From CAZMGV01 sp964565925 (GTDB taxonomy: Bacteria > JAGRBM01 > JAHCIT01), in NCBI GenBank assembly GCA_964565925.1, contig CAZMGV010000003.1:124001-188000 (forward strand): DNA of 64,000 nt, in the 5' to 3' direction. This document shows positions 1 through 8,578 of the stretch, piece after piece. The notes under the pieces were generated by a model, which saw nothing but the letters and a program-made list of their open reading frames with translations, searched no databases and was not told the origin of the DNA. Made by a program: the position numbers and the translations under genes. How positions within the stretch are numbered: the stretch's first letter is position 1; each line of letters starts with the position of its first letter.

Positions 1-1
1 C

Positions 2-715
2 ACCTTTGATACGGGCGGCATCGACCTCAAGCGCTACCCGGGCCTGCCGACCATGAAGGGCGACATGGGCGGCGCGGCAGCGGTGCTGTCCCTGTTCAAG
101 GCGCTTCCGGCCATCCAGCCAGCCGTAAAGATCACAGGCCTCGTCCCGACCGCCGAGAACGCCTTCAGCGGCAACAGCTACAAGCCGGGCGACGTCTATA
201 AATCCATGAGCGGGAAGTTCGTGGAGATCGGCGACACGGACGCCGAGGGGCGGCTGATCCTCGCCGACGCCCTGCACTATGCGAAAGAGCTGAAGCCCGA
301 CGCCATCGTCGATCTGGCGACGCTGACCGGCTCCTGCGTCGTCGCTCTTGGCGAACTGTTTGCCGGCCTGTTCTCGAACTCCGAGAAACTGGCCGCCGAA
401 GTCACTGACGCATCGGACCGGGCGTTCGAGCGGTTCTGGAGACTGCCGCTCCCGGCGGTTTACCGCCGCCAGATCCATTCGCCCATCGCGGACCTGAAGA
501 ATATCTCCAGCAGCCGGTATGGCGATGCCATTATCGCCGCCATGTTCCTGAAAGAGTTCGTGGGGAACACCCCCTGGGCGCACCTGGATATTGCCGGCCC
601 GTCCTGGGTGGACACCGATACGCCGGGTTACGTCGCCATGGGGACCGGCTATGCCGTGAGAACGCTTTGCCGCCTCGTGGACCCCTCGGGCTGGAACAAG
701 GAACGGCTTCGCTGA
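2..715 (+). CDS. pepA: leucyl aminopeptidase (M17 family), 3' part
   Basis: C-terminal catalytic domain of an M17 cytosolic aminopeptidase, which removes N-terminal residues from peptides with two divalent metals. The frame is open from base 2, so the gene begins upstream of the window. Visible landmarks are the FDTGGI block, MKGDMGGAAA, and the family signature around DTDAEGRLILADAL, which together carry the metal-binding Asp and Glu residues. The piece is about 237 codons of a family that is usually near 500. The usual Asn of the NTDAEGR signature is Gly-Asp here. The stop codon lies inside a short hairpin. Confidence 0.93.
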   Translation, partial: TFDTGGIDLKRYPGLPTMKGDMGGAAAVLSLFKALPAIQPAVKITGLVPTAENAFSGNSYKPGDVYKSMSGKFVEIGDTDAEGRLILADALHYAKELKPDAIVDLATLTGSCVVALGELFAGLFSNSEKLAAEVTDASDRAFERFWRLPLPAVYRRQIHSPIADLKNISSSRYGDAIIAAMFLKEFVGNTPWAHLDIAGPSWVDTDTPGYVAMGTGYAVRTLCRLVDPSGWNKERLR

Positions 716-737
716 AAATTCGCCTTACGATTTCAGC
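711..737 (+). terminator. weak hairpin at the pepA stop
   Basis: GCTGAAA (711-717) pairs with TTTCAGC (731-737), overlapping the stop codon, and is followed by a short T-rich stretch. The stem is only 7 bp and the T tract is poor, so this is a weak terminator candidate. Confidence 0.3.
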
Positions 738-903
738 CTGTAATTTCAAAAGGTTAGGTCGCTACCCAAGCGCCACCCGTTCTGCCGATCATTCGCCCCT
801 CCCTTATCTCGACAAGCCGCATCAAAGCGGCTAACGAAGGCGGCACGCCGGGGTAAAAACATCCTGTTCACCGGCGAGTCTCTCGACGTCCAAAGGAGCG
901 TTC

Positions 904-1977
904 ATGTCTAAACCCACGGTCATTCACGTTGTCGGCACCGGAACCATCGGAGAGCCGCTCATCGGCATCCTCGCCAAATACAAGAAGGAACTGGGCCTGG
1001 ACGAAGTGACATTCCACAAGCGCACGCCGCTCACGACCGACCGCTCGAAGGTGAACCAGCTCGTGAACAAGGGCGCCCGCTTCGCCGTGGACAAGGACAA
1101 GAAGGCCGAGTTCGACAAGCTCGGCATGAAGCCGGAACTGGAAGCCATCGAGGCGCTCGAACGAGCCACCGTCGTCATCGACTGCACGCCCATCGGCAAC
1201 AAGATGAAAGACACGGTCTATTCGAAACTGAACGGGCAGAACATCAAGGGGTTCATCGCCCAGGGCTCGGAGTTCGGCTTCGGCAAGATGTACGCCCGCG
1301 GCATCAACGACGAGGCGCTGAAACCCGGGGACGACCGCTACGTGCAGGTGGTCTCCTGCAATACGCACAACATCTCCGTGCTCGTGAAGACACTCGGCAT
1401 GAAGGGCGGCGCCGACCCGTCGAACCTCGTCGAAGGCCGGTTCCTATGCATCCGGCGCGCATCGGATATTTCGCAGGACGACGACTTCGTCCCGGCACCG
1501 ATGCCTGACAAGCACAAGGACGAGCAGTTCGGTACGCACCACGCGCACGACGCGTTCCACCTGTTCGAGACGCTGAACCTGAAGCCCAAGCTCTACTCGA
1601 GCGCGCTCAAGCTCAACAGCCAGTACATGCACACGCTGCACTTCTCCATCAAGACGAAGGAGAAGGTCACGAAAAGCTCGGTGATCGACCGGCTGAAGAC
1701 CCACCAGCTCATCGCGCTCACCGACAAGCAGTCGACCAACACCGTTTTCAGTTTCGGCCGCGACCACGGCATTTTCGGACGCATCCTGTCCCAGACGGTG
1801 ATCTCCACCCCGACGCTGACCGTCAAGGACGAGAACGAGGTGGTGGGCTTCTGCTTCACCCCGCAGGACGGCAACTCGCTGCTCTCCTCGATCTCGGCAG
1901 CCCTGTGGTTCATCGACCCCAAGACCTACGAGAAGAAGCTGGAGTGCCTGACGCCCTACTTCTTCCGGGAAGTGTGA
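904..1977 (+). CDS. type II (archaeal-like) glyceraldehyde-3-phosphate dehydrogenase homologue
   Basis: 357-residue Rossmann-fold dehydrogenase. The N-terminal GTGTIGEPLI is the nucleotide-binding loop. VVSCNTH near residue 155 matches the catalytic Cys block of type II GAPDH (VSCNT in archaeal enzymes), and FGTHHAHDAF near residue 205 matches the following conserved His block. Length agrees with the archaeal family (about 340). A clear Shine-Dalgarno AAAGGAG (892-898) sits 5 bases before the ATG. The gene stands alone, so its metabolic partner cannot be read from context. A phosphorylating GAPDH role is inferred. A related NAD(P)-dependent semialdehyde or phosphate-sugar dehydrogenase is possible. 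Confidence 0.75.
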   Translation: MSKPTVIHVVGTGTIGEPLIGILAKYKKELGLDEVTFHKRTPLTTDRSKVNQLVNKGARFAVDKDKKAEFDKLGMKPELEAIEALERATVVIDCTPIGNKMKDTVYSKLNGQNIKGFIAQGSEFGFGKMYARGINDEALKPGDDRYVQVVSCNTHNISVLVKTLGMKGGADPSNLVEGRFLCIRRASDISQDDDFVPAPMPDKHKDEQFGTHHAHDAFHLFETLNLKPKLYSSALKLNSQYMHTLHFSIKTKEKVTKSSVIDRLKTHQLIALTDKQSTNTVFSFGRDHGIFGRILSQTVISTPTLTVKDENEVVGFCFTPQDGNSLLSSISAALWFIDPKTYEKKLECLTPYFFREV

Positions 1978-2002
1978 CGGGAATAAACCCGGCCGGGGCG
2001 CT

Positions 2003-3691
2003 TTACTCCCAGTCGAGCCAGATCCGCCCGTCGGTATAGACCTTCCCAGTCGCGGCGAGTTCGGTGGAGCCGTTCTCTATCTTCCTGTGCACGTTCACCG
2101 GCGGCCGGATGACGGCATCCCGTCCATGAATGAAATCGTTATCCTTCACGAGCGCCATGTACGCCTTGTCGAGCAGCAGCGCCCGCTCCCGTGACGGCGC
2201 GACGAGGTAGGTCATGTCTTCCGGCCCCTGTTTTGACGCCCGAAGGATCTTCTTCCGGTCCAGTTTGCCGTCCGGGAAGAACTTCGCCAGCATTTCAGCA
2301 TTCGCCCGGAACTCGTCACCGCCGGTCACCCGGTCAAGATAGGTATAGATCTCCGGGTCCTTGTGCCCGGCCTGCGGAACGTCCTTGATTCTGCGGATAT
2401 CCTGATAGCGCCATCCCTCTGCGCCAGGAACTTTCCGGGGGAGCGTAAAACTCTGGTCAACCGTCGCCCCGATCCCGGCATGGCAGCCAAGGCAGAAGTG
2501 GTGTTCCTCGGCGGTCTGCAGGCGCAGTCTGCCCTGGGTGTCCTCGATAAATCCCTGGAAATTCCAGCCGAAATCGGTCGGGTAACCGGTAAGCGGCGTG
2601 CCCGAGCGGACCGGAACCCGGCCCTCGTCCTTTTCGGTACGGGCATTGTCATAGAAATGCTGGAGCTCCGCAGGTTCGATGAAATCCGTCTTGCGCGAAT
2701 AGCGGAGTTCCTTCATCCGGCTGGCGATGAGCGACGGCTGGTCCGGATCGATATAACGAACGGTATGGAGGTATTCCGTCCCCTTGGGATACAAATACCG
2801 GACCGGTACAACATCCCCTGCCGCGCCAGCGTATCGGGGCGGTATCCCGCGGATAGAGGTCACCATGCCGCCCGTCGTCCCGTCACCGTCCAGATCCATC
2901 CCGGTAAGCGACTCGTCAACCGGCTCGATCCGCCTGACGGACGGGGCCGGTTGCGGCTGTCCGGACTCCGGAATGAGCCGGGGATCGAAGTTAATGACCG
3001 CCTCCACGATGGAAAGGTTGATCCGGTAAATCTCCCGCGACTCCGAGCCGCCGGACGTCCGGCGGAACTCCTGTGGCAGCCGGATAAACACATCATCAGT
3101 GCTTCCGTTGGTGGGCCAGAAAGTCCCCGGGAACGGCTTATACCGGAGCGCCCGCCAGCCGGAGCCATCGCGGGCAAATCCTTCCCCGTCGAACCCCTCT
3201 GTGAAATCAAGATCGGGGATATACCCGCCGGTCCGGACGTACTGCGCATCTTCCAGAAGGGCCGGTTTCAGGGCTGTATAGTTATCCTCCCGCACGTAAC
3301 GAAGAGCCGCTTCATCCGAAATACCTGCAATCGCCTCAGTCCGGTCCTCGAACAGATTAGTCCAGTTGTTGTTGAGCGCGGAGCTTGAAAAGGCATACTC
3401 CTCCTGAAGTTCCCAGTCGTTCTTGGCGTTCGGATAAACGGATTGTGTGTGGCAGGTCCAGCAAGGATTGGCGACGCCGCCGGTCGCCGTATAACACTGG
3501 GGCGGGACAGCGGCGTCATTGTTGGTCAGCCGGTAGCGGCCCGGAATCGCTTCGCCTGTCGACTCGCGGGCCAGCCGGACGGGATCATATGAAAAATCGG
3601 GAAATACCTTGCCCATGGCGCCGGCCAGAACGCCAATACCGCCCACCAGCAGCACGATGCCCGCGAACCGGAACGTATCCTGTGGTTTCAT
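2003..3691 (-). CDS. secreted or membrane-anchored diheme c-type cytochrome
   Basis: 562-residue protein with an N-terminal hydrophobic segment (residues about 9-27) that would export or anchor it. Two CxxCH heme c attachment motifs are visible: CWTCH near residue 78 and CLGCH near residue 400. The long region between them is rich in Trp, Tyr and Pro and matches nothing I can name. It lies downstream of phoX on the same strand with a 106-base gap that contains a hairpin. Shared phosphate control is therefore possible but not certain. The redox partner is unknown. Confidence 0.75.
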   Translation of the reverse strand: MKPQDTFRFAGIVLLVGGIGVLAGAMGKVFPDFSYDPVRLARESTGEAIPGRYRLTNNDAAVPPQCYTATGGVANPCWTCHTQSVYPNAKNDWELQEEYAFSSSALNNNWTNLFEDRTEAIAGISDEAALRYVREDNYTALKPALLEDAQYVRTGGYIPDLDFTEGFDGEGFARDGSGWRALRYKPFPGTFWPTNGSTDDVFIRLPQEFRRTSGGSESREIYRINLSIVEAVINFDPRLIPESGQPQPAPSVRRIEPVDESLTGMDLDGDGTTGGMVTSIRGIPPRYAGAAGDVVPVRYLYPKGTEYLHTVRYIDPDQPSLIASRMKELRYSRKTDFIEPAELQHFYDNARTEKDEGRVPVRSGTPLTGYPTDFGWNFQGFIEDTQGRLRLQTAEEHHFCLGCHAGIGATVDQSFTLPRKVPGAEGWRYQDIRRIKDVPQAGHKDPEIYTYLDRVTGGDEFRANAEMLAKFFPDGKLDRKKILRASKQGPEDMTYLVAPSRERALLLDKAYMALVKDNDFIHGRDAVIRPPVNVHRKIENGSTELAATGKVYTDGRIWLDWE

Positions 3692-3722
3692 GCTTGTCCT
3701 CGTCTTCAGTCCAGAAAGAGAA

Positions 3723-3751
3723 CCGGGAGCATCCTTGTCGGAAGCTCCCGG
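3723..3751 (-). terminator. hairpin between phoX and the diheme cytochrome gene
   Basis: Read on the minus strand, CCGGGAGC and GCTCCCGG form an 8-bp GC-rich stem with a 13-base loop, followed by TTCTCTTTCT. The T tract is interrupted. It may be a partial terminator that lowers, rather than abolishes, transcription from phoX into the cytochrome gene. Confidence 0.45.
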
Positions 3752-3797
3752 CCCTCAGGAGGAGAGATTCGCCTTTGCGGCGAAATGCGTTACTGCC

Positions 3798-6284
3798 TTA
3801 GCGGGCCACGCTGCCAGCCACTGTCGACTGCGGCCACGAGCTGGGTAGATCCTCGCCCGGGTGCTGGACCGACATAAACAGGGTCGTCATGTCTGAGCTG
3901 AACGCCGGGCCGGTGTTTTCCGCGTCATTGGGCATCGAAGCCACGCGGAACGCCTTGCCGTAAGTCGGCGCGGTGGTGTGAGTCGGATTGGTATCCAGGT
4001 AGTAGAAGGCGTCGTGCGCGATCTTGGTCGCATCCGAGCCCTGGGTCAGGCCGAAATAACCGTCGGTGCCGAACCACACACCGCCATCGGCGTCGATCAC
4101 GATGTTATCCGGATTAGCAGCGGAGTACCGGTCGGAGTAATCGTTATTGCCACCCCAGGCTTCCCAGTACGTGAAGTCCAGGGATGCCGCCGGATTGGAC
4201 GGACTCGCGGTCTCTTCGATGACCCAGATCCGGCCGTTCTTGTCGCCGCGGGCCGTCGAGAGGTCCTGCGTGGTCCCGGTGACGATCGCGCTGCGCTGAT
4301 CGAGCGAGTACTTGGCCGTGTTCTTGGTCAGCGTGAAGTAGATCAGCGGATTGCTGCCATTATCCAGCGGGAGCGGGTTGTATTCCATGTCTTCGACCCG
4401 GTTCAGCTGCGTCACACCGAGCTTGGTCGCCGCCGTGTGGAGGGACGAAAGGACATTGTTGTTCTTCGGGAACCCGCCGATCAGGTTGAACACGTTGCTC
4501 TTGAGCGCCGCGCCCACCTTCGTGTTGCTGGCCGTGATGCCGAGCGAGGTCTTGGAGCTGTCCCAGTACTTGGAGGCCGGGGCGATGTCGTCGGTGCTGC
4601 CCACGTCGAGCTTGATCCAGCGGCCCACGCCGCGGTCGCCCTTGGTCGGAACGCGCGCCGCATCGGCGCTGTCGCCGGAGCAGCCGTCGCCGGAACCGGC
4701 TCCGTTTTCGCCGATGATCTTGTAGCCAGTCGTCACATCAAGCCGCTTGCAGAACGACCCTGCCGTTCCGTCCCAGCCCATGGCCGAGAAGTGCGCGACG
4801 TAAAGGGTGCCGCTGTCCAGCAGCTTGCGGACTTCGGCCTTCGTCATGCTGCTGCTGTAGGTGCCCGACGAAACGAACTTGTACATCCGCCCGTTGGTCC
4901 GGTCGTCGCCCATGTAGGCAACGAGCTTCTGGCCGTCGACCAGGTCGAAATTGTCGTCAACCGCAACCGTCATGTTTTCCCAGCGGGCGCGGCCGATGGC
5001 GCCGATCTTGCGGTGTCCCGTGCCGTCACCTTCAATTTCAGTCGTATCCGGATCGTCCGTCGGCTCGTCATCGGCGTTCAGCGGCTTGTAGAACTCACTA
5101 GGAGCCACGCCGGGGTCGATTTCCGTCAGGAAGCCATAGAAGTCGATATTCTGCTTGCCCTGATTGACCGAAAGCTGACCGAAATTGGAGGAGGCCGCGG
5201 CGGTCCAGACCGGAGCGATGTCGGCCGTAATATCGAAGCCCTTGCCAGCGGTGAACTTCTCGGCGCTCGACCAGGCGTCAGCATCGCCGTAGAAGTCCTG
5301 CGCGTTCTCTTCGGCAGTGATGATCGTGCCCCACGGGGTCAGATCGCCCGAGCAGTTCCCCAGCGTGCCGGGGATCACCAGCTTGTCCAGCGCCTTGAGG
5401 CCGCCGTCATCCTTGATAGCGGTCGAGGACGGCGTGTAGCCGGTCACGCGGAACAGCGAGTTGCTCGTCCCGTCGAAACGCTGGTTCATAGCGGTCGTAT
5501 CCACCGACCAGGTGCCGTCCGAGGCCTGCACAACGCGCATCCACGCTCCGCCGTGCTGCAGCTTGGCCTGGCGGATGTATTCATCGCGGTCCGTCGCCGT
5601 CGCCCAGGCCTTCACGTCGAGAAGGTTCTGGATGGTCGTCTGCGAGAAAATGTTCCAGGCGGCGAGCCAGTTGGCGAAGATTAGCGCCTGGCTGGTCGGG
5701 GCCTTGGCCGAAGTCGGGTACTGACCCGAGATATACTCGAAGTTTACCCACATCCAGCCCTTGGTTGCATCGCCCGCGAAAATCGGGTTGTCGCCGGCGG
5801 CCAGATCGACGCCGTCGCCGACATAGGCGATGAAGTCGTTATTGGCGCCGAACCGGGGGGCCCCGATCGTCGTATCGCTGGTGAGCGGGTCGTACTGTTT
5901 GGCGACCACGTTGTAGTCCAGACCGTCGACAACGATGAAGTCGTCGTTAAGGGCGGTGTAGTTGCCGTCTTCGTCCTTGGCGGTGGTGTCCGAAAGCGTG
6001 TTCGGGAGCGGAAGATCCGGGTCGAAATTCAGATTATTATTGGAATCGATCTGACCGACCTTGTCCTTGATAAACTGAGCGACGCTGCCGCCGCCGTTCA
6101 CGCGCACGGCGACAACAGCCGAAAGTCCCGTGTCGGCCGGAACCGACGGCACATTATCGGTCAATGCTCCGGTGCCGCTGTCACAACCCCATATAGAGGC
6201 GATCGCAAGCGGCATCGCTGCCGTTACAAGGAGACGGGAAAGGGTCCGGCGGAATCTGGAATCGGGAATTTGGTTCAAACGCAT
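3798..6284 (-). CDS. phoX: PhoX-family alkaline phosphatase (DUF839), predicted lipoprotein
   Basis: 828-residue extracytoplasmic phosphatase of the PhoX family, Ca/Fe enzymes that release phosphate from organic esters. Family blocks seen: TPWGTIITAEEN in the first third, GRWIKLDVG and RVEDMEYNPL in the second half, and near the C-terminus NTGPAFSSDMTTLFMSVQHPGE. The N-terminus has RR followed by TLSRLL, a hydrophobic stretch, and a Cys in SIWGC. This suggests a lipoprotein, perhaps exported by Tat as is usual for PhoX, although the twin-arginine motif is weak. The SD AGGAG lies just before the ATG. A Pho box and a -10 lie about 65 bases upstream, so PhoB control is likely. Confidence 0.92.
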   Translation of the reverse strand: MRLNQIPDSRFRRTLSRLLVTAAMPLAIASIWGCDSGTGALTDNVPSVPADTGLSAVVAVRVNGGGSVAQFIKDKVGQIDSNNNLNFDPDLPLPNTLSDTTAKDEDGNYTALNDDFIVVDGLDYNVVAKQYDPLTSDTTIGAPRFGANNDFIAYVGDGVDLAAGDNPIFAGDATKGWMWVNFEYISGQYPTSAKAPTSQALIFANWLAAWNIFSQTTIQNLLDVKAWATATDRDEYIRQAKLQHGGAWMRVVQASDGTWSVDTTAMNQRFDGTSNSLFRVTGYTPSSTAIKDDGGLKALDKLVIPGTLGNCSGDLTPWGTIITAEENAQDFYGDADAWSSAEKFTAGKGFDITADIAPVWTAAASSNFGQLSVNQGKQNIDFYGFLTEIDPGVAPSEFYKPLNADDEPTDDPDTTEIEGDGTGHRKIGAIGRARWENMTVAVDDNFDLVDGQKLVAYMGDDRTNGRMYKFVSSGTYSSSMTKAEVRKLLDSGTLYVAHFSAMGWDGTAGSFCKRLDVTTGYKIIGENGAGSGDGCSGDSADAARVPTKGDRGVGRWIKLDVGSTDDIAPASKYWDSSKTSLGITASNTKVGAALKSNVFNLIGGFPKNNNVLSSLHTAATKLGVTQLNRVEDMEYNPLPLDNGSNPLIYFTLTKNTAKYSLDQRSAIVTGTTQDLSTARGDKNGRIWVIEETASPSNPAASLDFTYWEAWGGNNDYSDRYSAANPDNIVIDADGGVWFGTDGYFGLTQGSDATKIAHDAFYYLDTNPTHTTAPTYGKAFRVASMPNDAENTGPAFSSDMTTLFMSVQHPGEDLPSSWPQSTVAGSVAR

Positions 6285-6332
6285 TGAAGCTCCTCCAAGA
6301 ATGGTCCCAAGCGTATGACGTGGAGTTATGAA

Positions 6333-6367
6333 CTTATCGGGAAGGGGGTGTGATAAATTTGTGACAA
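6333..6367 (-). promoter_or_regulatory. Pho box and -10 of the phoX promoter
   Basis: On the minus strand TTGTCAC-AAAT-TTATCAC (forward 6350-6367) gives two 7-bp direct repeats separated by a 4-bp AT-rich spacer, the arrangement of PhoB binding sites. Eleven bases downstream is GATAAG (forward 6333-6338), a -10-like hexamer at the spacing expected when PhoB replaces the -35 element. It lies directly ahead of phoX. Confidence 0.75.
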
Positions 6368-6469
6368 GCCGGAAAGCCCGAACATCCCCAAACGGCTCAA
6401 CTGGCTGAAATAACTGACTTTTAAAGGTTGGCAGCTCGCGGCAGCCACCCCGGAGTTTCCGGTTAACGG

Positions 6470-7447
6470 TTATTTCGAGCCGTTTTTACGCTTCGGCCTG
6501 GTTTTGGCGGCCCCACTGTCGTCGCCGGTCATCCGCTTGCGGCCCTCGAAATCCAGCTTCCGCGGGAATTCGCCGCCGTAATCCAGAATCCCGCGGCAGA
6601 TTCCGCTGCCCAGTTTCTGCAGGTAGGACTCCGTCTGGAAAGCGGCCGCCTCGCTCTCGTTCGTGACGAATCCGATCTCGACCAGGATCGCAGGCATGTT
6701 CGCTCGGACCAGTACAAAGAAGGGCGCCTGCAGCACGCCGCGGCTCTTGAAGCTGAACTCGTCGGCGAGCGTGTCGTGGACGACGCCCCCGAAATCCTCG
6801 CTCGCCAGAATATGCTGCGCGCTTTTCAGCGACCAGAGCGTGAGAATCAGCGGATCGTTCGGATTCAGCCCCTCGATTCCGAGCGCGGCATTCTCGGCCA
6901 TCGCGACCCGGTGCGCCTCCTTGTCGGTCGCCTCCGGGTTCATCAGATAGGTCTCGATCCCCTTGGCCTTCACATTCTTCGCCGAATTGGCGTGAATGGA
7001 AACAAACACGTCCGCGTTCAGGTTGTTGGCGATCTTTGAGCGGTCCGCGAGCGGGATGAACGTGTCGTCGTCGCGGGTGAGAAACACTTTAAGGTCCGGC
7101 CGTTCTGTATGCAGGCAACCGGCGGCGTAGTGCCCGACCTTGAGGACGACGTCCTTCTCTTCGATCCCGCCCACGCCCGTGGCGCCCCAGTCATGGCCTC
7201 CGTGGCCCGGGTCCAGGACCACCACATCGAATACGTCGGGGGTCGCCGGCAGGGTCCCGAATTTTTCCACCAGATCGGGACCGGCCGGTACGGCGGCAGG
7301 AGCAACGGGCGCAGGTGGCGGCGCTGCCTTTTCACCGCATGAGCCGAGAAGCCAGAGACCTGACGCGAGGAAACAGGCGGTCACCAGGTAGCCGAACCTG
7401 CTCCCTGCCGGTTTCTCCAGAATCACACGTTTCGTAACGCAGCGCAC
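6470..7447 (-). CDS. N-acetylmuramoyl-L-alanine amidase (Amidase_3), lipoprotein
   Basis: Zinc amidase that cleaves the amide between N-acetylmuramic acid and the stem peptide. Motifs in order: VVLDPGHGGHDWGATG (first Zn His), a Glu in GIEEKDVVLKVG, FLTRDDD, VSIHANSA (second Zn His), and the catalytic Glu in ILVEIGFVTN. The N-terminus is a signal peptide ending in a lipobox, LLGSC. I chose a GTG start at 7447 because AAAGGAG lies 9 bases upstream and this gives a normal signal peptide. The frame also runs up to an ATG at 7507, which would put an over-long tail before the hydrophobic segment. Confidence 0.88.
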   Translation of the reverse strand: MRCVTKRVILEKPAGSRFGYLVTACFLASGLWLLGSCGEKAAPPPAPVAPAAVPAGPDLVEKFGTLPATPDVFDVVVLDPGHGGHDWGATGVGGIEEKDVVLKVGHYAAGCLHTERPDLKVFLTRDDDTFIPLADRSKIANNLNADVFVSIHANSAKNVKAKGIETYLMNPEATDKEAHRVAMAENAALGIEGLNPNDPLILTLWSLKSAQHILASEDFGGVVHDTLADEFSFKSRGVLQAPFFVLVRANMPAILVEIGFVTNESEAAAFQTESYLQKLGSGICRGILDYGGEFPRKLDFEGRKRMTGDDSGAAKTRPKRKNGSK

Positions 7448-7645
7448 CAAAAACGGCTCCTTTGCGGCTTGACGCAGACTGAAACCATGTGCTTGGATGA
7501 AAAGCAAGGCGCTCCAAACCGGTCAGCCACCTTCATACCTGACGAACCTGTTTCGTTTAGGAATGGTCCAAGGGTGGAAACTTACCGGTTTTGTGCTTAA
7601 CGCGGCCGGTGGACCGGCGGCGCCAGTTGAGGGTGGTTCATCTCT

Positions 7646-8551
7646 TTGGCTCAGAAAACTCAGAAATCGTACACCATTGTTCTGGTCGGTGACCGGGGTG
7701 TACGGCGCATTACCGTTCCTGCCTGGTTGCTATCGGGCCGGGTGATTGCAGCCATCGCAGTGCTCGCGGTGTTCGGCATCGGCCACTATTTCTATAGCTT
7801 CAGCCGGGCAGCCCAGGTGGACGGCCTCCTCGGGGAAAACTCCGAGCTGCGCGCCCAGCTTGCCAGCGTGGAAACCCGCCTGGCGACACTCGACCGGCAG
7901 ATCGACCGCGTCGGCCAGCTCGAAAGCCGCGTGCGCCGCGTCATGGGAATTGACCCCGCTCCGAAGCAGCCTGAAAGCGGCACCGGCGGACCCCGCACGA
8001 CTGAAGAAGCCCAGCTTTATTCCACGTTCCGTCCGGAAGACGCCGCGCGGCTCCAGAGAATCGACACCGATCTTTCGGCCCAGAACTCCCGGACCGTCCG
8101 CGCCGAAATGGGCCTCGAAGTTCTGCTCGACCATTTCAAGAGCCAGGAAATCCAGATCCTCGCCACCCCGACTATCTGGCCGGTACGCGGCTGGCTGACG
8201 TCCACATTCGGTTACCGCATCGACCCGTTCACGGGCGAGCGCAAGCTCCACGAAGGTCTCGACATCTCGGCCGCGCAGGGAACCATCATTGCGGCTCCGG
8301 CGGCCGGAACCGTCACCCGCGTCGGCATGCGCGAAGGCTATGGCCTGTCCGTCACGATCGATCACGGCTACGGCCTGTCGAGCCTGTACGGCCACCTGGC
8401 CGAAGCGACCGTGCGCCTGGGCGACCGCATCTCGCGCGGTCAGCTGATTGCCAAGGTCGGCAGCACGGGCCGCTCCACCGGTCCGCACCTTCACTACGAA
8501 GTCCGCGTGAACGATATTCCCGTGGACCCGATGCGCTACATCCTCAACTGA
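7646..8551 (+). CDS. M23 family murein endopeptidase with membrane anchor and coiled coil
   Basis: 301 residues with a TTG start preceded by GAGGGTGG. One transmembrane helix (about 33-52) is followed by a coiled coil (about 58-105, with ENSELRAQL-type heptads) and a C-terminal LytM domain (about 170-300). The LytM zinc motifs are HEGLDISA (HxxxD) and HLHYEV (HxH), with YGHL between them. Such proteins cut peptide cross-links or act as activators of amidases. The divergent neighbour is a cell wall amidase, so this is a small peptidoglycan-remodelling pair with a 198-base shared control region. Confidence 0.88.
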   Translation: MAQKTQKSYTIVLVGDRGVRRITVPAWLLSGRVIAAIAVLAVFGIGHYFYSFSRAAQVDGLLGENSELRAQLASVETRLATLDRQIDRVGQLESRVRRVMGIDPAPKQPESGTGGPRTTEEAQLYSTFRPEDAARLQRIDTDLSAQNSRTVRAEMGLEVLLDHFKSQEIQILATPTIWPVRGWLTSTFGYRIDPFTGERKLHEGLDISAAQGTIIAAPAAGTVTRVGMREGYGLSVTIDHGYGLSSLYGHLAEATVRLGDRISRGQLIAKVGSTGRSTGPHLHYEVRVNDIPVDPMRYILN

Positions 8552-8578
8552 CGGAACGTACGGTCCGGACAGGACACT

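Noticed and set aside
3978..5684. 568-codon open frame on the plus strand opposite phoX
   Set aside because: Antisense shadow of the clear PhoX gene in GC-rich DNA. Its translation is Arg/Val/Gly-rich and matches no family, and it has no start signals.
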